A DNA stretch of 64,000 nucleotides from Phycisphaerae bacterium. Its GTDB lineage: Bacteria; Planctomycetota; Phycisphaerae; Sedimentisphaerales; Anaerobacaceae. The stretch covers positions 1-64,000 of the forward strand of contig JAGOLX010000023.1 of assembly GCA_017993835.1 (NCBI GenBank), in the 5' to 3' direction. The position numbers and the translations under genes are program-made. Positions 44,639 through 53,786 of this stretch are shown here, one piece after another; the first letter of the stretch is position 1, and every line of letters starts with the position of its first letter. The notes beneath the pieces were generated by a model. It saw only the letters and a program-made list of their open reading frames with translations, was not told the origin of the DNA and searched no databases.

Positions 44639-45700
44639 ATGACGACGGGGTTGGAAGTGCTGCACGGCAGTTTTGAGACGGACCAGTGGAGTTCCTCGCA
44701 GTGGGACTCGCTGACTTCCCGTTTTGCCGCCACGAGCATCTACCAGTTGGGTTTGTACGCGGAGTTGCACAGCGCCGGCCGTTTTCGCGAGTACTCTCGG
44801 GCCGCTCTCTTCGACCAGGAACACAAGGTCGCCGCGTCGCTTCAGATGCGCATCAAACGGTTGCCTTTCCAGCAGGGAGGAGTGGCGGACGGCGAGTGGG
44901 GGCCGTTGTGGGAGAACCTCGATCAGTTGGCCGCGTTCCTGCGGTGCCTGCACCAGGAGTATGTCGAGAAGAGGAAGATGGAGCTGCGTCTGACTCCTGC
45001 CAGCACCTACTCAGACTCGTTGGACAAGGAGCTTGTTCAATGCCTCGAGGAGCAGGGGTTTCGGAGGAATGCAGAGGCCCGGCCCTATCACACGGTAGTT
45101 GTGGACCTGAGCCAGTCGCTGGAGGATATTCGCGCCGGTTTCCACCAGAAATGGAGAAACCAGCTCAACGTTGCGGAGAAGGCCGGGCTTCAGCACGAAT
45201 GCGGAACGAGCGACGAGTTCTTCGACCGCTTCCTGCGGATCTATGAGCAGATGTGGCAGAACAAGAAATTCCCGACGGGTGTGCGGGTGCCCATCATCCA
45301 TCGCATGCATCGCAGTCTGCCGGAGCGGCAGAAGCTCCTGGTCACTATCGTCAAAGATGGGAACACCGACTTGGGCGCGACGGTCTGTGCGGCCTATGGC
45401 CATCGCCTGTTGTACTTCCTGGGGGCCACCATGCCGGGGTTGCGAAGTGAGGCTCGTCCCGGTTATCTTCTGCAGTGGCTCCACATGAGCAAGGCCAAAG
45501 AACTCGGTCTGCGCTGGTACGACGCGGGTGGTTACGACGACGCGAACCAGGATATCGCGCGATTCAAGAAACGCATGAATGGGAATCTGGTTATCTACCC
45601 GGGCCAATACGTGTGCGGCTCGCAGAGAACCTCGGCCAAGGCCGTCGCATGGGCGGAAGTGGTCTATCGGAAGATGCGCAGGATTACCACGGGGTGCTGA
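44639..45700 (+). CDS. FemAB/FemX-type aminoacyl-transferase-like protein
   Basis: The protein has 353 residues with two GNAT-like lobes. RPYHTVVVDLSQSLEDIRAG and FHQKWRNQLNVAEKAGL are the FemAB hallmark (the family has K-x2-R-x2-I/L-x-K/A). TPGLRSEARPGYLLQWLHMSKAKELGLRWYDAGGYDD is the C-terminal lobe. FemAB proteins add amino acids from aminoacyl-tRNA to peptidoglycan precursors. Relatives in exosortase loci (TIGR03019-type) are common but of unproven function. It lacks the coiled-coil arm used for tRNA binding in some Fem enzymes. It begins 1.1 kb after the tRNA-like element. Confidence 0.85.
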   Translation: MTTGLEVLHGSFETDQWSSSQWDSLTSRFAATSIYQLGLYAELHSAGRFREYSRAALFDQEHKVAASLQMRIKRLPFQQGGVADGEWGPLWENLDQLAAFLRCLHQEYVEKRKMELRLTPASTYSDSLDKELVQCLEEQGFRRNAEARPYHTVVVDLSQSLEDIRAGFHQKWRNQLNVAEKAGLQHECGTSDEFFDRFLRIYEQMWQNKKFPTGVRVPIIHRMHRSLPERQKLLVTIVKDGNTDLGATVCAAYGHRLLYFLGATMPGLRSEARPGYLLQWLHMSKAKELGLRWYDAGGYDDANQDIARFKKRMNGNLVIYPGQYVCGSQRTSAKAVAWAEVVYRKMRRITTGC

Positions 45701-45753
45701 CGTTCGCGATTCCCAGAAGTCGTTACTGTGTGGAAATTCCCCAAGGGTAGCAG

Positions 45754-47010
45754 ATGGTAGAACTGAGAACTCCTGTGTCCGATCGCACGAGGACAGAGGG
45801 CTCGGACTGCGCGGCAGTGGACGTGACCGTGCACGACGACTTCGACCGGATGGAGTCCCTCCGCGAGGAATGGGATCGTTTTGTTGAAACCACCTGTGGC
45901 GATATCTTCCAGACCTTTGACTGGTGCCGGATCTGGTGGAAACACTATGGCGGCAGACGCAGGCTCCGGGTCCTGATATTCCGGGAGAAGGCGAAGATCA
46001 TCGCCGTGATCCCGCTCTTCCTCGACGCGATCTGGGTGGGACCATTCCGCGTCGTGACCGCCAAGCTCGTTGGTTCGGACTTCGGACTGGTTCAGTACTC
46101 TCCTGCCATAGAAAAGGAACGCATGGGGGAGGTGGCCCGTCGACTTAGCGAGCAGCTCTCGCTCCTGCATGTCGATTTGGCGCATATCGGGCCGATAGCC
46201 GGTCTGTACGGCGGTTTCCAGGAGTGGCGCGATGCCCTGGGAAGCGGAGTCCGACACTATCGTGTGAAGACCCGTGACGGCGGCGTTCAGACCTATTTTG
46301 AATTCGATGGCGATTTTGACGCCTACCTTTCCTCGCTGAGCAAGGACGAAAGAAAGCACATCCGCCAGAGCTACAAGTCAGTGGCTTCCATTCCGGATGT
46401 GGGGCCATCCCCGGTCGTGTGCCAGGTCGTCCCGGAGGAAGACCTGCATGAGAGCTTCTCCGCGTTTGTGGACATGCACCAGGCACACTGGCAGGACGCC
46501 GGACGGAGCGGGCATTTCGGGGACTGGCCCGCTTCCGCGGAGTTCCACCGCGAAGTGGCTGAAGTGCAGCAGGGGGTGGGCAGACTCAGGTTGATGAGAA
46601 TCGCAGCCGAGAACGCGACGCTTGGATACGAATACGTGTACCGATGCGGCTGCACGTATTTCGCTCTGCTGGTGGCCCGTCGGGATTCCCCGAAGTCCGG
46701 GGGCAACAGCCTGGGACGGGTGATCTTCTGTGAGCAGGTGAAGCAGGCGCTGGGCGAGGGAGTTCGTCATATCGACAGCATGCGAGGACGATACGAGCAC
46801 AAGCTCAAGCTTGGCGGCAGACTGTACCCGATCCGGAGCATCGTCCTGGTCTCAACTGCTCGATACGCTTCGTTCAAGGCTCATCTCTATCTGGCGATGT
46901 CCAAATGGATCAACCTGCTATACTATAAACTATGGTATTGCAGGATTCTGCCTCGGTTGAAGGTGAAGAATCGATCCCTGTGGCGCACATGGATTCGCAC
47001 GCGATTGTGA
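45754..47010 (+). CDS. CelD/BcsL-like GNAT-fold acyltransferase
   Basis: The protein has 418 residues; AAGGG lies 6 nt before the ATG. It has the double-GNAT CelD/BcsL layout: EEWDRFVETTCGDIFQTFDWCRIWWKHYGG, RVLIFREKAKIIAVIPLFLD, and the GNAT_6 block (SSLSKDERKHIRQSYKSV; IDSMRGRYEHKLKLGGRLYPI). Related to FemAB structurally but usually assigned to acetyl- or aminoacyl-transfer onto polysaccharide. It overlaps the next gene start. Confidence 0.8.
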   Translation: MVELRTPVSDRTRTEGSDCAAVDVTVHDDFDRMESLREEWDRFVETTCGDIFQTFDWCRIWWKHYGGRRRLRVLIFREKAKIIAVIPLFLDAIWVGPFRVVTAKLVGSDFGLVQYSPAIEKERMGEVARRLSEQLSLLHVDLAHIGPIAGLYGGFQEWRDALGSGVRHYRVKTRDGGVQTYFEFDGDFDAYLSSLSKDERKHIRQSYKSVASIPDVGPSPVVCQVVPEEDLHESFSAFVDMHQAHWQDAGRSGHFGDWPASAEFHREVAEVQQGVGRLRLMRIAAENATLGYEYVYRCGCTYFALLVARRDSPKSGGNSLGRVIFCEQVKQALGEGVRHIDSMRGRYEHKLKLGGRLYPIRSIVLVSTARYASFKAHLYLAMSKWINLLYYKLWYCRILPRLKVKNRSLWRTWIRTRL

Positions 47011-48230
47011 AGACTCCCCTGTACTGTCCGACACGTACGTTCCGCTGGCGTGCTGTTCTTGGCGATTCCCTTGTCAACAAGGGGTTGCCGAAGTGGCCGC
47101 AACTGGATGGTGCGGAAGCGATTGCCTTCTACCAGGGGAAGGTGGCTCTGTGGTTTCTTTGCGAGTTGTGGCAGTTGCAGCCGGGTGATGAAGTCCTCAT
47201 GCCGGCGTACAACTGCGGCTCAGAGGTGGATCCATTTCACGCGTATGGGACTCGCGTGGTGTTCTATCGGGTCGATGAGAGAGCCCGAATCGACGGCGAG
47301 GACCTCAAGAGCCGCTGCACATCCAGGACCCGGATTGTGTACATCACCCATTACTTCGGCTGGCCGCAATCCGTGGCATCCGTCTGTCGCTGGTGCCGGG
47401 AGAAGGGGATTCGGGTCGTCGAGGACTGTGCTCTGTCTCTGTTCTCGGTGGGCGGAGAAGGTCCTCTCGGGACTCTTGCCGACGCGTCTCTGTTCAGTTT
47501 TCGAAAGACACTCCCGGTGCCCGATGGGGCCGCCCTGGTGTTGCGCGACGGCTCAGGACCGTCCTCGCGGCATGACCTCCGCAAGCCGCCGCTGCGAGTC
47601 ACCCTGCGGAACCTCAGACCCTTTGTGAAATCGAGCCTGCTCGATGTGGTGTCCAGAGTGGGAGCGTATTCGTACTTGCGCAGACGCCGGATGGACTCAT
47701 TCGATCCTCCAGCGGCCGACAAATCAGACCGGCCGGAACGGCCGGACATGCCGCCCAATTACTACTTCGACAGACGGATGCGGAACTGGACAATGTCTTC
47801 GCAGGCGGCCGGCGTCTTGAGCCGGACGGAGCCTGCCAGCGTGGTCGAACGCAGGAGGCGGAACTACCATTGCCTGCTCCAGAGGATTCGTGGAATGGGG
47901 CTGCAGATGAATCCGCTGTTCGATACCCTGCCGGAGGGGGTGTGTCCCCTGGGCGTGGTCCTTCTGACGTCGCATCGATCCACCATCGTTCGGACGCTCC
48001 ATGCCTGTGGCATCGCGGCGTTCGCATGGTGGCAGGGATACCACCGGGATTTCGACTGGAGCCGTTTCCCCGAGGCCGGGAACTTGAAGGACAACGCCCT
48101 GTTCCTGCCCATTTCGCAGACCATGGATGAGCGCCATATGGCTTATATAGGCGATTGCCTGAGGATGGCTGGCAGCGTCATGGAGGCGGATCAAGAGCAC
48201 ACCGTTTGTCGGACGACTGAGCATGGATAG
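46989..48230 (+). CDS. DegT-like PLP-dependent aminotransferase family protein
   Basis: The protein has 413 residues from an ATG at 46989 that overlaps the previous gene by 22 bases; an ATG at 46932 is a weaker alternative. Fold-type I features are present: GKVALWFLCELWQLQPGDEVLMPAYNCGSEV, YITHYFGWPQ, VVEDCALSLFSVGGEGPLG, and the Lys in SLFSFRKTLPVPDGAAL (near 173). It is more divergent than the first aminotransferase, and its role might be in sugar amination or a related chemistry. An 8-bp overlap links it to the following GNAT gene. Confidence 0.75.
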   Translation: MDSHAIVKTPLYCPTRTFRWRAVLGDSLVNKGLPKWPQLDGAEAIAFYQGKVALWFLCELWQLQPGDEVLMPAYNCGSEVDPFHAYGTRVVFYRVDERARIDGEDLKSRCTSRTRIVYITHYFGWPQSVASVCRWCREKGIRVVEDCALSLFSVGGEGPLGTLADASLFSFRKTLPVPDGAALVLRDGSGPSSRHDLRKPPLRVTLRNLRPFVKSSLLDVVSRVGAYSYLRRRRMDSFDPPAADKSDRPERPDMPPNYYFDRRMRNWTMSSQAAGVLSRTEPASVVERRRRNYHCLLQRIRGMGLQMNPLFDTLPEGVCPLGVVLLTSHRSTIVRTLHACGIAAFAWWQGYHRDFDWSRFPEAGNLKDNALFLPISQTMDERHMAYIGDCLRMAGSVMEADQEHTVCRTTEHG

Positions 48231-48867
48231 ACACAAAACAGAACTGCTGCATCGTACCTTCAGTGCGGGGCTGCGCCCCTTCGTTCGCGAGATGGGAATG
48301 CTCGTGAAGAGCAAACTGTGCGGCGCGACACATCTGGTCTTTGAGATAAAGAAGCAGGAATACACCCCCTTGTGCGGGGGGCCGAACGATTCGCTCTCCC
48401 TGCGTGCATACGACACCTGGGACGCGATTCCCGAGGAGATGAAAGGGACGATCGCCCGCGACCTTCATGGCGAGTACTGGGGGAAACAGGAGTGGATACA
48501 GATCGGCTGGCGGTTCTGGGTTGGAACGATCGAGCAGGAGTTGGCCATCGTTGGCTGGACCCGGGGACCGGGCCGGTGCGAGGATTTCTTCTTTCCCCTG
48601 TCGTCTGACTGCGGTCTGCTCTGGCAGACTGTCACGGTCCCGAAATTCCGGGGCCGGGGACTGTGCTCGCTGGTCTTGAGCCGAATGTCGGGCGCACTGT
48701 TCGAGAATGGCGTGGATCGCGTATACGGCTCTTGCCGGGACTACAACCTCTCCTCGAAAAGGGCCATTGAGAAGGCGGGTTTCAAGTATATCGGGCGGGG
48801 TTTCGTCCAGAAGAGGACCGGCAAGGGGATCTGGTATCCGGTCGCCCGTCCTTTCACAGAGGGGTAG
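48223..48867 (+). CDS. GNAT-family N-acetyltransferase-like protein
   Basis: The protein has 214 residues. The acetyl-CoA-binding pattern is visible as LLWQTVTVPKFRGRGLCSLVLSRM (V-x3-F-R-G-R-G, motif A) with a C-terminal SSKRAIEKAGFKYIGRGFV. The Lys- and Arg-rich N-terminal part lacks a known domain. The substrate is unknown; an acyl group for an amino sugar made by the neighbouring aminotransferases would fit. It lies between the PLP enzyme and a deacetylase. Confidence 0.8.
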   Translation: MDRHKTELLHRTFSAGLRPFVREMGMLVKSKLCGATHLVFEIKKQEYTPLCGGPNDSLSLRAYDTWDAIPEEMKGTIARDLHGEYWGKQEWIQIGWRFWVGTIEQELAIVGWTRGPGRCEDFFFPLSSDCGLLWQTVTVPKFRGRGLCSLVLSRMSGALFENGVDRVYGSCRDYNLSSKRAIEKAGFKYIGRGFVQKRTGKGIWYPVARPFTEG

Positions 48868-48875
48868 AAGACGCG

Positions 48876-49700
48876 ATGGTGTATCGACGGCACGGCCTCG
48901 GTGTCCGGATTGTCTACCTGTTGATCGCGTGTGTCGCACACGTGTTCAGCGGATTGGGCAGGCGGTTCGCCGGCCGGTGGCTCGTGTTGTGTTATCACGG
49001 CGTCTGCGATACGCACGCCAGCCGATTCCGAGAGCAAATGAGGCACTTGAGCCGCTCTGCCTCGCGCGACGCGGGTGGCAACGAACACTGTGTGAGCCGA
49101 CGCAGCCTGCCTGATGTCCACATTACCTTCGATGACGCTTTCGAGAACCTCATGCGGAACGCGTTGCCCGCTCTCCACGAGTTCGGCATCCCGGCGGTGG
49201 TCTTTGCCGTTTCCGGGAACCTCGGGAAGACTCCGCAGTGGCGCATCTCTCCCGACCACCCCGAGTATGGCGAGCGACTCATGACAGCCGGGCAACTCCG
49301 GGAGATCGCCAACGGCTGCGTTGTCATCGGCTCGCATACGCAGACTCACCCGTCGTTGACGGAACTGTCCCGTGAACAGGTCCGAACGGAACTGGCCGAG
49401 TCCCGGAAGTGCCTGGAGGAGACGCTCGGCCGGCCGGTTGTGGATCTCGCCTTGCCGCATGGCGCGTACAACGACGCCGTTCTGGAGGTGGCTCGCGAGG
49501 TCGGCTACAAGAGAATCTACACGCTTCAGCCGCGGGTGCATGGGGCCCAGGAGAATGGCGATGTCGTCGGACGGTTCTCCATGTCGCCGGATGTCTGGCC
49601 GATCGAGTTCCGCTTGACGTGCGCCGGCGCGTACGCCTGGCTGGGACCATGGCGCCGATGCGCGAGGGCGATTCGCAGGTGGGCCTTTGGAAACCGTTGA
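48876..49700 (+). CDS. Polysaccharide deacetylase (NodB-like, CE4)
   Basis: The protein has 274 residues. An N-terminal hydrophobic helix (about 10-26, VRIVYLLIACVAHVFSG) suggests membrane anchoring or a signal. NodB homology motifs: LVLCYHGVCD, the catalytic/metal ITFDDAFEN (near 83-90) and the metal-binding SHTQTHPSL (near 153-160), with ALPHGAYND further on. It would remove N-acetyl groups from the growing or finished polysaccharide; deacetylases of this kind are common in exosortase-associated loci. Confidence 0.88.
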   Translation: MVYRRHGLGVRIVYLLIACVAHVFSGLGRRFAGRWLVLCYHGVCDTHASRFREQMRHLSRSASRDAGGNEHCVSRRSLPDVHITFDDAFENLMRNALPALHEFGIPAVVFAVSGNLGKTPQWRISPDHPEYGERLMTAGQLREIANGCVVIGSHTQTHPSLTELSREQVRTELAESRKCLEETLGRPVVDLALPHGAYNDAVLEVAREVGYKRIYTLQPRVHGAQENGDVVGRFSMSPDVWPIEFRLTCAGAYAWLGPWRRCARAIRRWAFGNR

Positions 49701-49716
49701 ACTTCAGGAGAGATCG

Positions 49717-50769
49717 GTGAGTGGCGTGCTGAAACCGGTGGACCAGACGGCGTGGGGGGCGTTGGCGCCTGGGTTCCTGGACTACAACTACCGCCAGATG
49801 TGGGATTTCGGCGTCGCCTGCGCGGACCGGGTCGGCGCGGTCAGTGAGCATGTGGCCGTCGAGTTGGAGGGCGAGATCATAGGGTTGGCTGACGTTCGGG
49901 TCAAGCGCATCCCGGCCCTGGGAACGGGGATCGCCTATATCAACGGCGGGCCTCTCGTGCGCCGCAACGACGACTCCAACGCGGATCGGCTGGCTCTGTG
50001 CCTCAAGAGCCTGATCCAGGAGTATGCCGAGCGACGCGGCATGGTGTTGCGGGTCATGTCGCCTGTGGGCGAGGCGAAATGGGACCAGACGCAGGCGGCG
50101 GTTCTGTCCAACGTGGGATTCTCGCCGTGCGAGGCGGTGCGGCCCTACCGGACCTTTCTCCTGGATATCGCCAGGCCACCCGAGGAGATCCGCCGGAACA
50201 TGGCGCAGAAGTGGCGAAACGGTCTCAATCAGTCGGAGAAACGCGGCCTGTCCATCCGGACCGGCACGGATCCCGCCTTGCTCCGCGAGTTCTGCGATCT
50301 GTTTTCTCGCTTCATCGACCGAAAAGGGTTCACCGTCGATCTGACGCCGCCCTTCTATCTGGCCGTCCAGGAGAAGGCGCCCGAGGCCGATCGATTCGAA
50401 ATCAACCTTGCCGAAGTGGATGGCACGGTCGTCGCGGGACACGTCGCCAGTCTCCTGGGCGATACGAGCGTCTATCTGCTGGGGGCTTCGAGCGACGAGG
50501 GCCTCAAGGCGAAAGCCTCGTATCTGCTCCAGTGGCGAGCCATCCAGTCCGCCCGGGAGAGGGGACTGCGATGGTACGATCTGGGGGGAATCGATCCAGA
50601 GGGCAATCCCGGCGTCTACCATTTCAAGAGCGGCCTGGGGGGGCAGGATATCACGGCTCCGGGTCCCGTGGAGTACGCGGCCTCGGGGTTCGAACGGGCC
50701 GCAGTGCGCGGATGCGAGCGAGCCTATCGTCTGCTGCGGCGAGTCCGACGGATCGTCGCTCGACCATGA
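49717..50769 (+). CDS. FemAB-type aminoacyl-transferase-like protein (second copy)
   Basis: The protein has 350 residues from a GTG at 49717 with AGGAG 6 nt upstream. The FemAB pattern recurs: VRPYRTFLLDIARPPEEIRR, NMAQKWRNGLNQSEKRGL, and the C-terminal lobe ERGLRWYDLGGIDPEGNPGVYHFKSGLGG. It is homologous to the 44639 product (same QKWRN and RWYD blocks). FemX/FemAB enzymes take aminoacyl-tRNA as donor, which ties this gene to the tRNA-like element upstream in the operon. Confidence 0.87.
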   Translation: MSGVLKPVDQTAWGALAPGFLDYNYRQMWDFGVACADRVGAVSEHVAVELEGEIIGLADVRVKRIPALGTGIAYINGGPLVRRNDDSNADRLALCLKSLIQEYAERRGMVLRVMSPVGEAKWDQTQAAVLSNVGFSPCEAVRPYRTFLLDIARPPEEIRRNMAQKWRNGLNQSEKRGLSIRTGTDPALLREFCDLFSRFIDRKGFTVDLTPPFYLAVQEKAPEADRFEINLAEVDGTVVAGHVASLLGDTSVYLLGASSDEGLKAKASYLLQWRAIQSARERGLRWYDLGGIDPEGNPGVYHFKSGLGGQDITAPGPVEYAASGFERAAVRGCERAYRLLRRVRRIVARP

Positions 50770-50888
50770 TCTTCTGGAATTCAGAACCGACGTGCGTGCC
50801 CGTATGACCAGCCGCACGGTTGTCGACTTGCCGCACTGCCTGTGTAGAACCGGCGCGGAGTCGGCGGCCGTCATTCTGGAGGAGCTCC

Positions 50889-51797
50889 ATGAAACGATGC
50901 TATGTAATCGTGACCCCGGCGTACAATGAAGCGAAAGACATCGCCGGCACGATTGAGACGCTGGTCCGACAGACCGTTCTTCCGTCGCGTTGGGTGATCG
51001 TCGACGACGGTTCCACCGACGATACGGCGGCCATCGTGCAGTCGTACGCTGCAAAACACGGGTTCATCCAGTACTATCGCCGATACCGGGACCAGACCCA
51101 GACGTACTTCGCCAGCAACGTGTACGCGATTATGGAAGGTGTCGGGCAGGTAGCGTCGGAACCCTGGGATTTCCTGGCGGTGCTGGATGCGGACATCACG
51201 TTGCCGGCCGACTACTACGAACAGATCTTCGCCCGGTTCGACGCGGATCCCAAGTTGGGCGTGGCTTCGGGTGTCTATGAGAACCTCATGAACGGCAAGC
51301 TGCAGAAAGTCCTGAACGACCGTCGTTCCACCCCGAAGGCGATCCAGGTGTTTCGCAGAGCATGCTTCGAAGCCATCGGCGGGTACGTCCCGCTCAAGCA
51401 CGGGGGGGAAGACACTTGCGCCTGCATCATGGCGCGGATGAACGGCTGGAAGTGCTGGTCGTTTCCGGAGGTGAAAGTCATTCATCGCCGGCCGACCGGG
51501 ATGGGGGGCGCCGCGAGCATCTATCGCGCGCGATTCCGCCATGGATTATGCGAGTATGGTCTGGCGACGCACCCGTTGTTCATGCTGATCAAGTCGTTTC
51601 GGAGGTCTTTCTGCGAGTCTCCCCTGTTGCTGGGGGGGATGCTGCGTCTCGGGGGCTACCTGTATGGGTATCTGAAGCGCGAGCCCCGTCAGATGCCTCC
51701 CGAAGCGATCCGTTTTATCCGGCGTGATCAAGTCGGGCGAATCGTCGGCCTGAATCGCGTGGCAAAGGAAAACCAAGTGACTGTGGGGAGCTTATGA
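50889..51797 (+). CDS. Family 2 glycosyltransferase
   Basis: The protein has 302 residues from the ATG at 50889 (GGAGG 6 nt upstream). CYVIVTPAYNEAKDIAGTIETLV, RWVIVDDGSTDDT and FLAVLDADITLP (DxD) define the GT-A fold. GGYVPLKHGGEDTCACIMARM has the acid-base Glu-Asp. A C-terminal helix near 260-280 may be membrane-associated. Separated from the previous gene by a 119-bp gap, it overlaps the WecG-like gene by 4 bases. Confidence 0.88.
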   Translation: MKRCYVIVTPAYNEAKDIAGTIETLVRQTVLPSRWVIVDDGSTDDTAAIVQSYAAKHGFIQYYRRYRDQTQTYFASNVYAIMEGVGQVASEPWDFLAVLDADITLPADYYEQIFARFDADPKLGVASGVYENLMNGKLQKVLNDRRSTPKAIQVFRRACFEAIGGYVPLKHGGEDTCACIMARMNGWKCWSFPEVKVIHRRPTGMGGAASIYRARFRHGLCEYGLATHPLFMLIKSFRRSFCESPLLLGGMLRLGGYLYGYLKREPRQMPPEAIRFIRRDQVGRIVGLNRVAKENQVTVGSL

Positions 51798-52624
51798 GCC
51801 AATACGAAGCCATCAACCTGTTGGGGACCATGATTCATGAAATGAGCATGGCCGATGTCATCGCAACGTGCGATTCGTCCATACGGACACGGAGTCCCAT
51901 TCTGATCGGGGTGGTCAACGCGGCCAAACTGGTCAAGGCGCGTCACGACGCCCAGTTGCGGCAGAGTCTGGCGGAAACCAGCTTCACCGTTGCCGATGGG
52001 GTGCCCGTCGTGTGGCTGTCCGGCGCGTGCGGGTGCCGATTGCCGGGGCGTGTAGCGGGAATCGACATTATGAGCGAACTGCTTGCCCTTGCGGATCGTC
52101 AGGGGTATGGCGTCTTCTTTCTGGGAGCCACGCAGGAGGTCGTGGAGCGGGTCGTCGAGCATGTGCGGCACAAGTATCCCGGCGCGCGGATTGCCGGGTA
52201 TCGCGACGGCTACTTCAAGAGCGAACAAGAGCAGGCTCTCGCCGACACGATCCGCACCAGTCGTGCGGACATCCTCCTGGTCGCTGTGCCAACTCCCAAG
52301 AAGGAAGTGTTCCTGAGCAAATGGCGGCAGCACATGGAGGTCCCGGTCTGTCATGGAGTGGGGGGCAGTTTCGACGTCGTGGCTGGCATCACGAAGCGAG
52401 CTCCCCAGTGGATGCAGAACTGCGGTTTGGAGTGGCTCTACCGGGTGATGCAGGAACCCGGTCGTATGTGGAAACGTTATCTGGTGACCAACGCCGTTTT
52501 CGTGTGGCTCAGCATTGGGGAGATCGTCCGCCACAGGTTGGGACGAGTGTCTTCCGTGGCCGCCGAGCCGATGTCCACGACACGCAGGGTCCCTGTCGAA
52601 ACACGACAGAGTTCCAAAGTATAA
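51794..52624 (+). CDS. wecG: WecG/TagA/CpsF-family glycosyltransferase
   Basis: The protein has 276 residues. Family GT26 signature: INLLGTMIHEMSMADVIATC, SPILIGVVNAAKLVKARHD, the catalytic TSFTVADGVPVVWLSG (Asp), GIDIMSELLALADRQGYGVFFLGA, and ILLVAVPTPKKEVFLSKW, VCHGVGGSFDVVAG. The family transfers ManNAc or ManNAcA to undecaprenyl-PP-GlcNAc. The adjacent wecB and dehydrogenase genes supply plausible precursors, so the three may act as a module. The N-terminus overlaps the previous gene as ATGA. Confidence 0.9.
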   Translation: MSQYEAINLLGTMIHEMSMADVIATCDSSIRTRSPILIGVVNAAKLVKARHDAQLRQSLAETSFTVADGVPVVWLSGACGCRLPGRVAGIDIMSELLALADRQGYGVFFLGATQEVVERVVEHVRHKYPGARIAGYRDGYFKSEQEQALADTIRTSRADILLVAVPTPKKEVFLSKWRQHMEVPVCHGVGGSFDVVAGITKRAPQWMQNCGLEWLYRVMQEPGRMWKRYLVTNAVFVWLSIGEIVRHRLGRVSSVAAEPMSTTRRVPVETRQSSKV

Positions 52625-52645
52625 GGTATAGAGGAGGAGTGTCCC

Positions 52646-53761
52646 ATGCCAAAGGTCTTTCTGATCGTCGGTGCCCGACCCAATTTCATGAAGATGGCGC
52701 CCCTGTTCTTCGCCCTGAGCGAAGAGCGAATGGTGGAGCCTCTGATCGTCCACACTGGCCAACATTACGACTATGCGATGTCCCAGGCGTTCTTCGAGGA
52801 TCTGGAGTTGCCTCAGCCGCACCATTTCCTGGGCACCGGGTCCGGCTCGCACGCCGAGCAGACAGCCAGGATCATGGTCGAGTTCGAGAAAGTGCTCCAA
52901 GCGGAGAAACCCGACCTCGTGGTCGTGTTCGGCGACGTGAACTCGACGGTGGCGTGCAGTCTGACGGCCAAGAAGCTCCTCATCCCTGTGGCCCACGTGG
53001 AGGCGGGCCTGCGGAGTTTTGATGAGACGATGCCGGAGGAGATCAACCGTCGCGTCACGGACGCCATTTCCGATCTGCTGTTCACTCCCTCCTCCGACGG
53101 CGATGAGAACCTGCTCCGAGAGGGTGTGGCGCCCGACAAGATCCACCAGGTCGGCAACATCATGATCGACTCCGTAGTCAGCATTCTGGCCAAGATCGAT
53201 GACGGCTGTCAGGAGGAGATCCTGAGTCGCTTCGGTGTCGAGAAGGGCCGGTACGTGCTGGTGACGCTCCACAGGCCCTCGAACGTCGATACGAAAGAGA
53301 CGCTGGATGAGATTCTGAAATGCCTGAACCGGCTGTCCCGGGAGATCGCGGTGGTCTTCCCGATGCACCCGAGAACCAGGAAGAACCTGGAGGCATTTGG
53401 GATCAATACATCGTTCCATCCGTCGCTCAAGATCGTTGATCCGGCGCGGTATCGCGAATTCATCGTGCTCCAGCGGAATGCCCGGTTCGTGCTGACGGAC
53501 TCCGGAGGGATGCAGGAAGAGACGACCTACCTGGGTGTCCCCTGTCTGACGCTGCGCCCGAACACGGAACGGCCGATCACGATCACCGAAGGGACGAATG
53601 AGCTGGTGAATCCGGCAGACATCGACTCGCAGTCCGCGAAGATCCTCGCAGGGCAATGGAAGCGAGGGAGCATCCCCTGGGGATGGGACGGCAAGGCCGC
53701 GGAGCGAATCTCCCAGGTGATTGCCGCTCGTTTGTGCGGCAGCCTGGAGTGCATCTCCTGA
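52646..53761 (+). CDS. wecB: UDP-N-acetylglucosamine 2-epimerase
   Basis: The protein has 371 residues. GGAGGAG lies before the ATG. N-terminus PKVFLIVGARPNFMKMAPLFFAL, VVVFGDVNSTVACSLTAKK, HVEAGLRSFDETMPEEINR and LTDSGGMQEETTYLGVPCLTLRPNTERPITI are the family hallmarks, with an active-site His and Glu/Asp in these blocks. It converts UDP-GlcNAc to UDP-ManNAc in the cytoplasm, the precursor for ManNAc or ManNAcA units. Genes on either side support a role in precursor supply. Confidence 0.95.
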   Translation: MPKVFLIVGARPNFMKMAPLFFALSEERMVEPLIVHTGQHYDYAMSQAFFEDLELPQPHHFLGTGSGSHAEQTARIMVEFEKVLQAEKPDLVVVFGDVNSTVACSLTAKKLLIPVAHVEAGLRSFDETMPEEINRRVTDAISDLLFTPSSDGDENLLREGVAPDKIHQVGNIMIDSVVSILAKIDDGCQEEILSRFGVEKGRYVLVTLHRPSNVDTKETLDEILKCLNRLSREIAVVFPMHPRTRKNLEAFGINTSFHPSLKIVDPARYREFIVLQRNARFVLTDSGGMQEETTYLGVPCLTLRPNTERPITITEGTNELVNPADIDSQSAKILAGQWKRGSIPWGWDGKAAERISQVIAARLCGSLECIS

Positions 53762-53786
53762 TTTGTCCGGGCATAGAGAGGACAGC

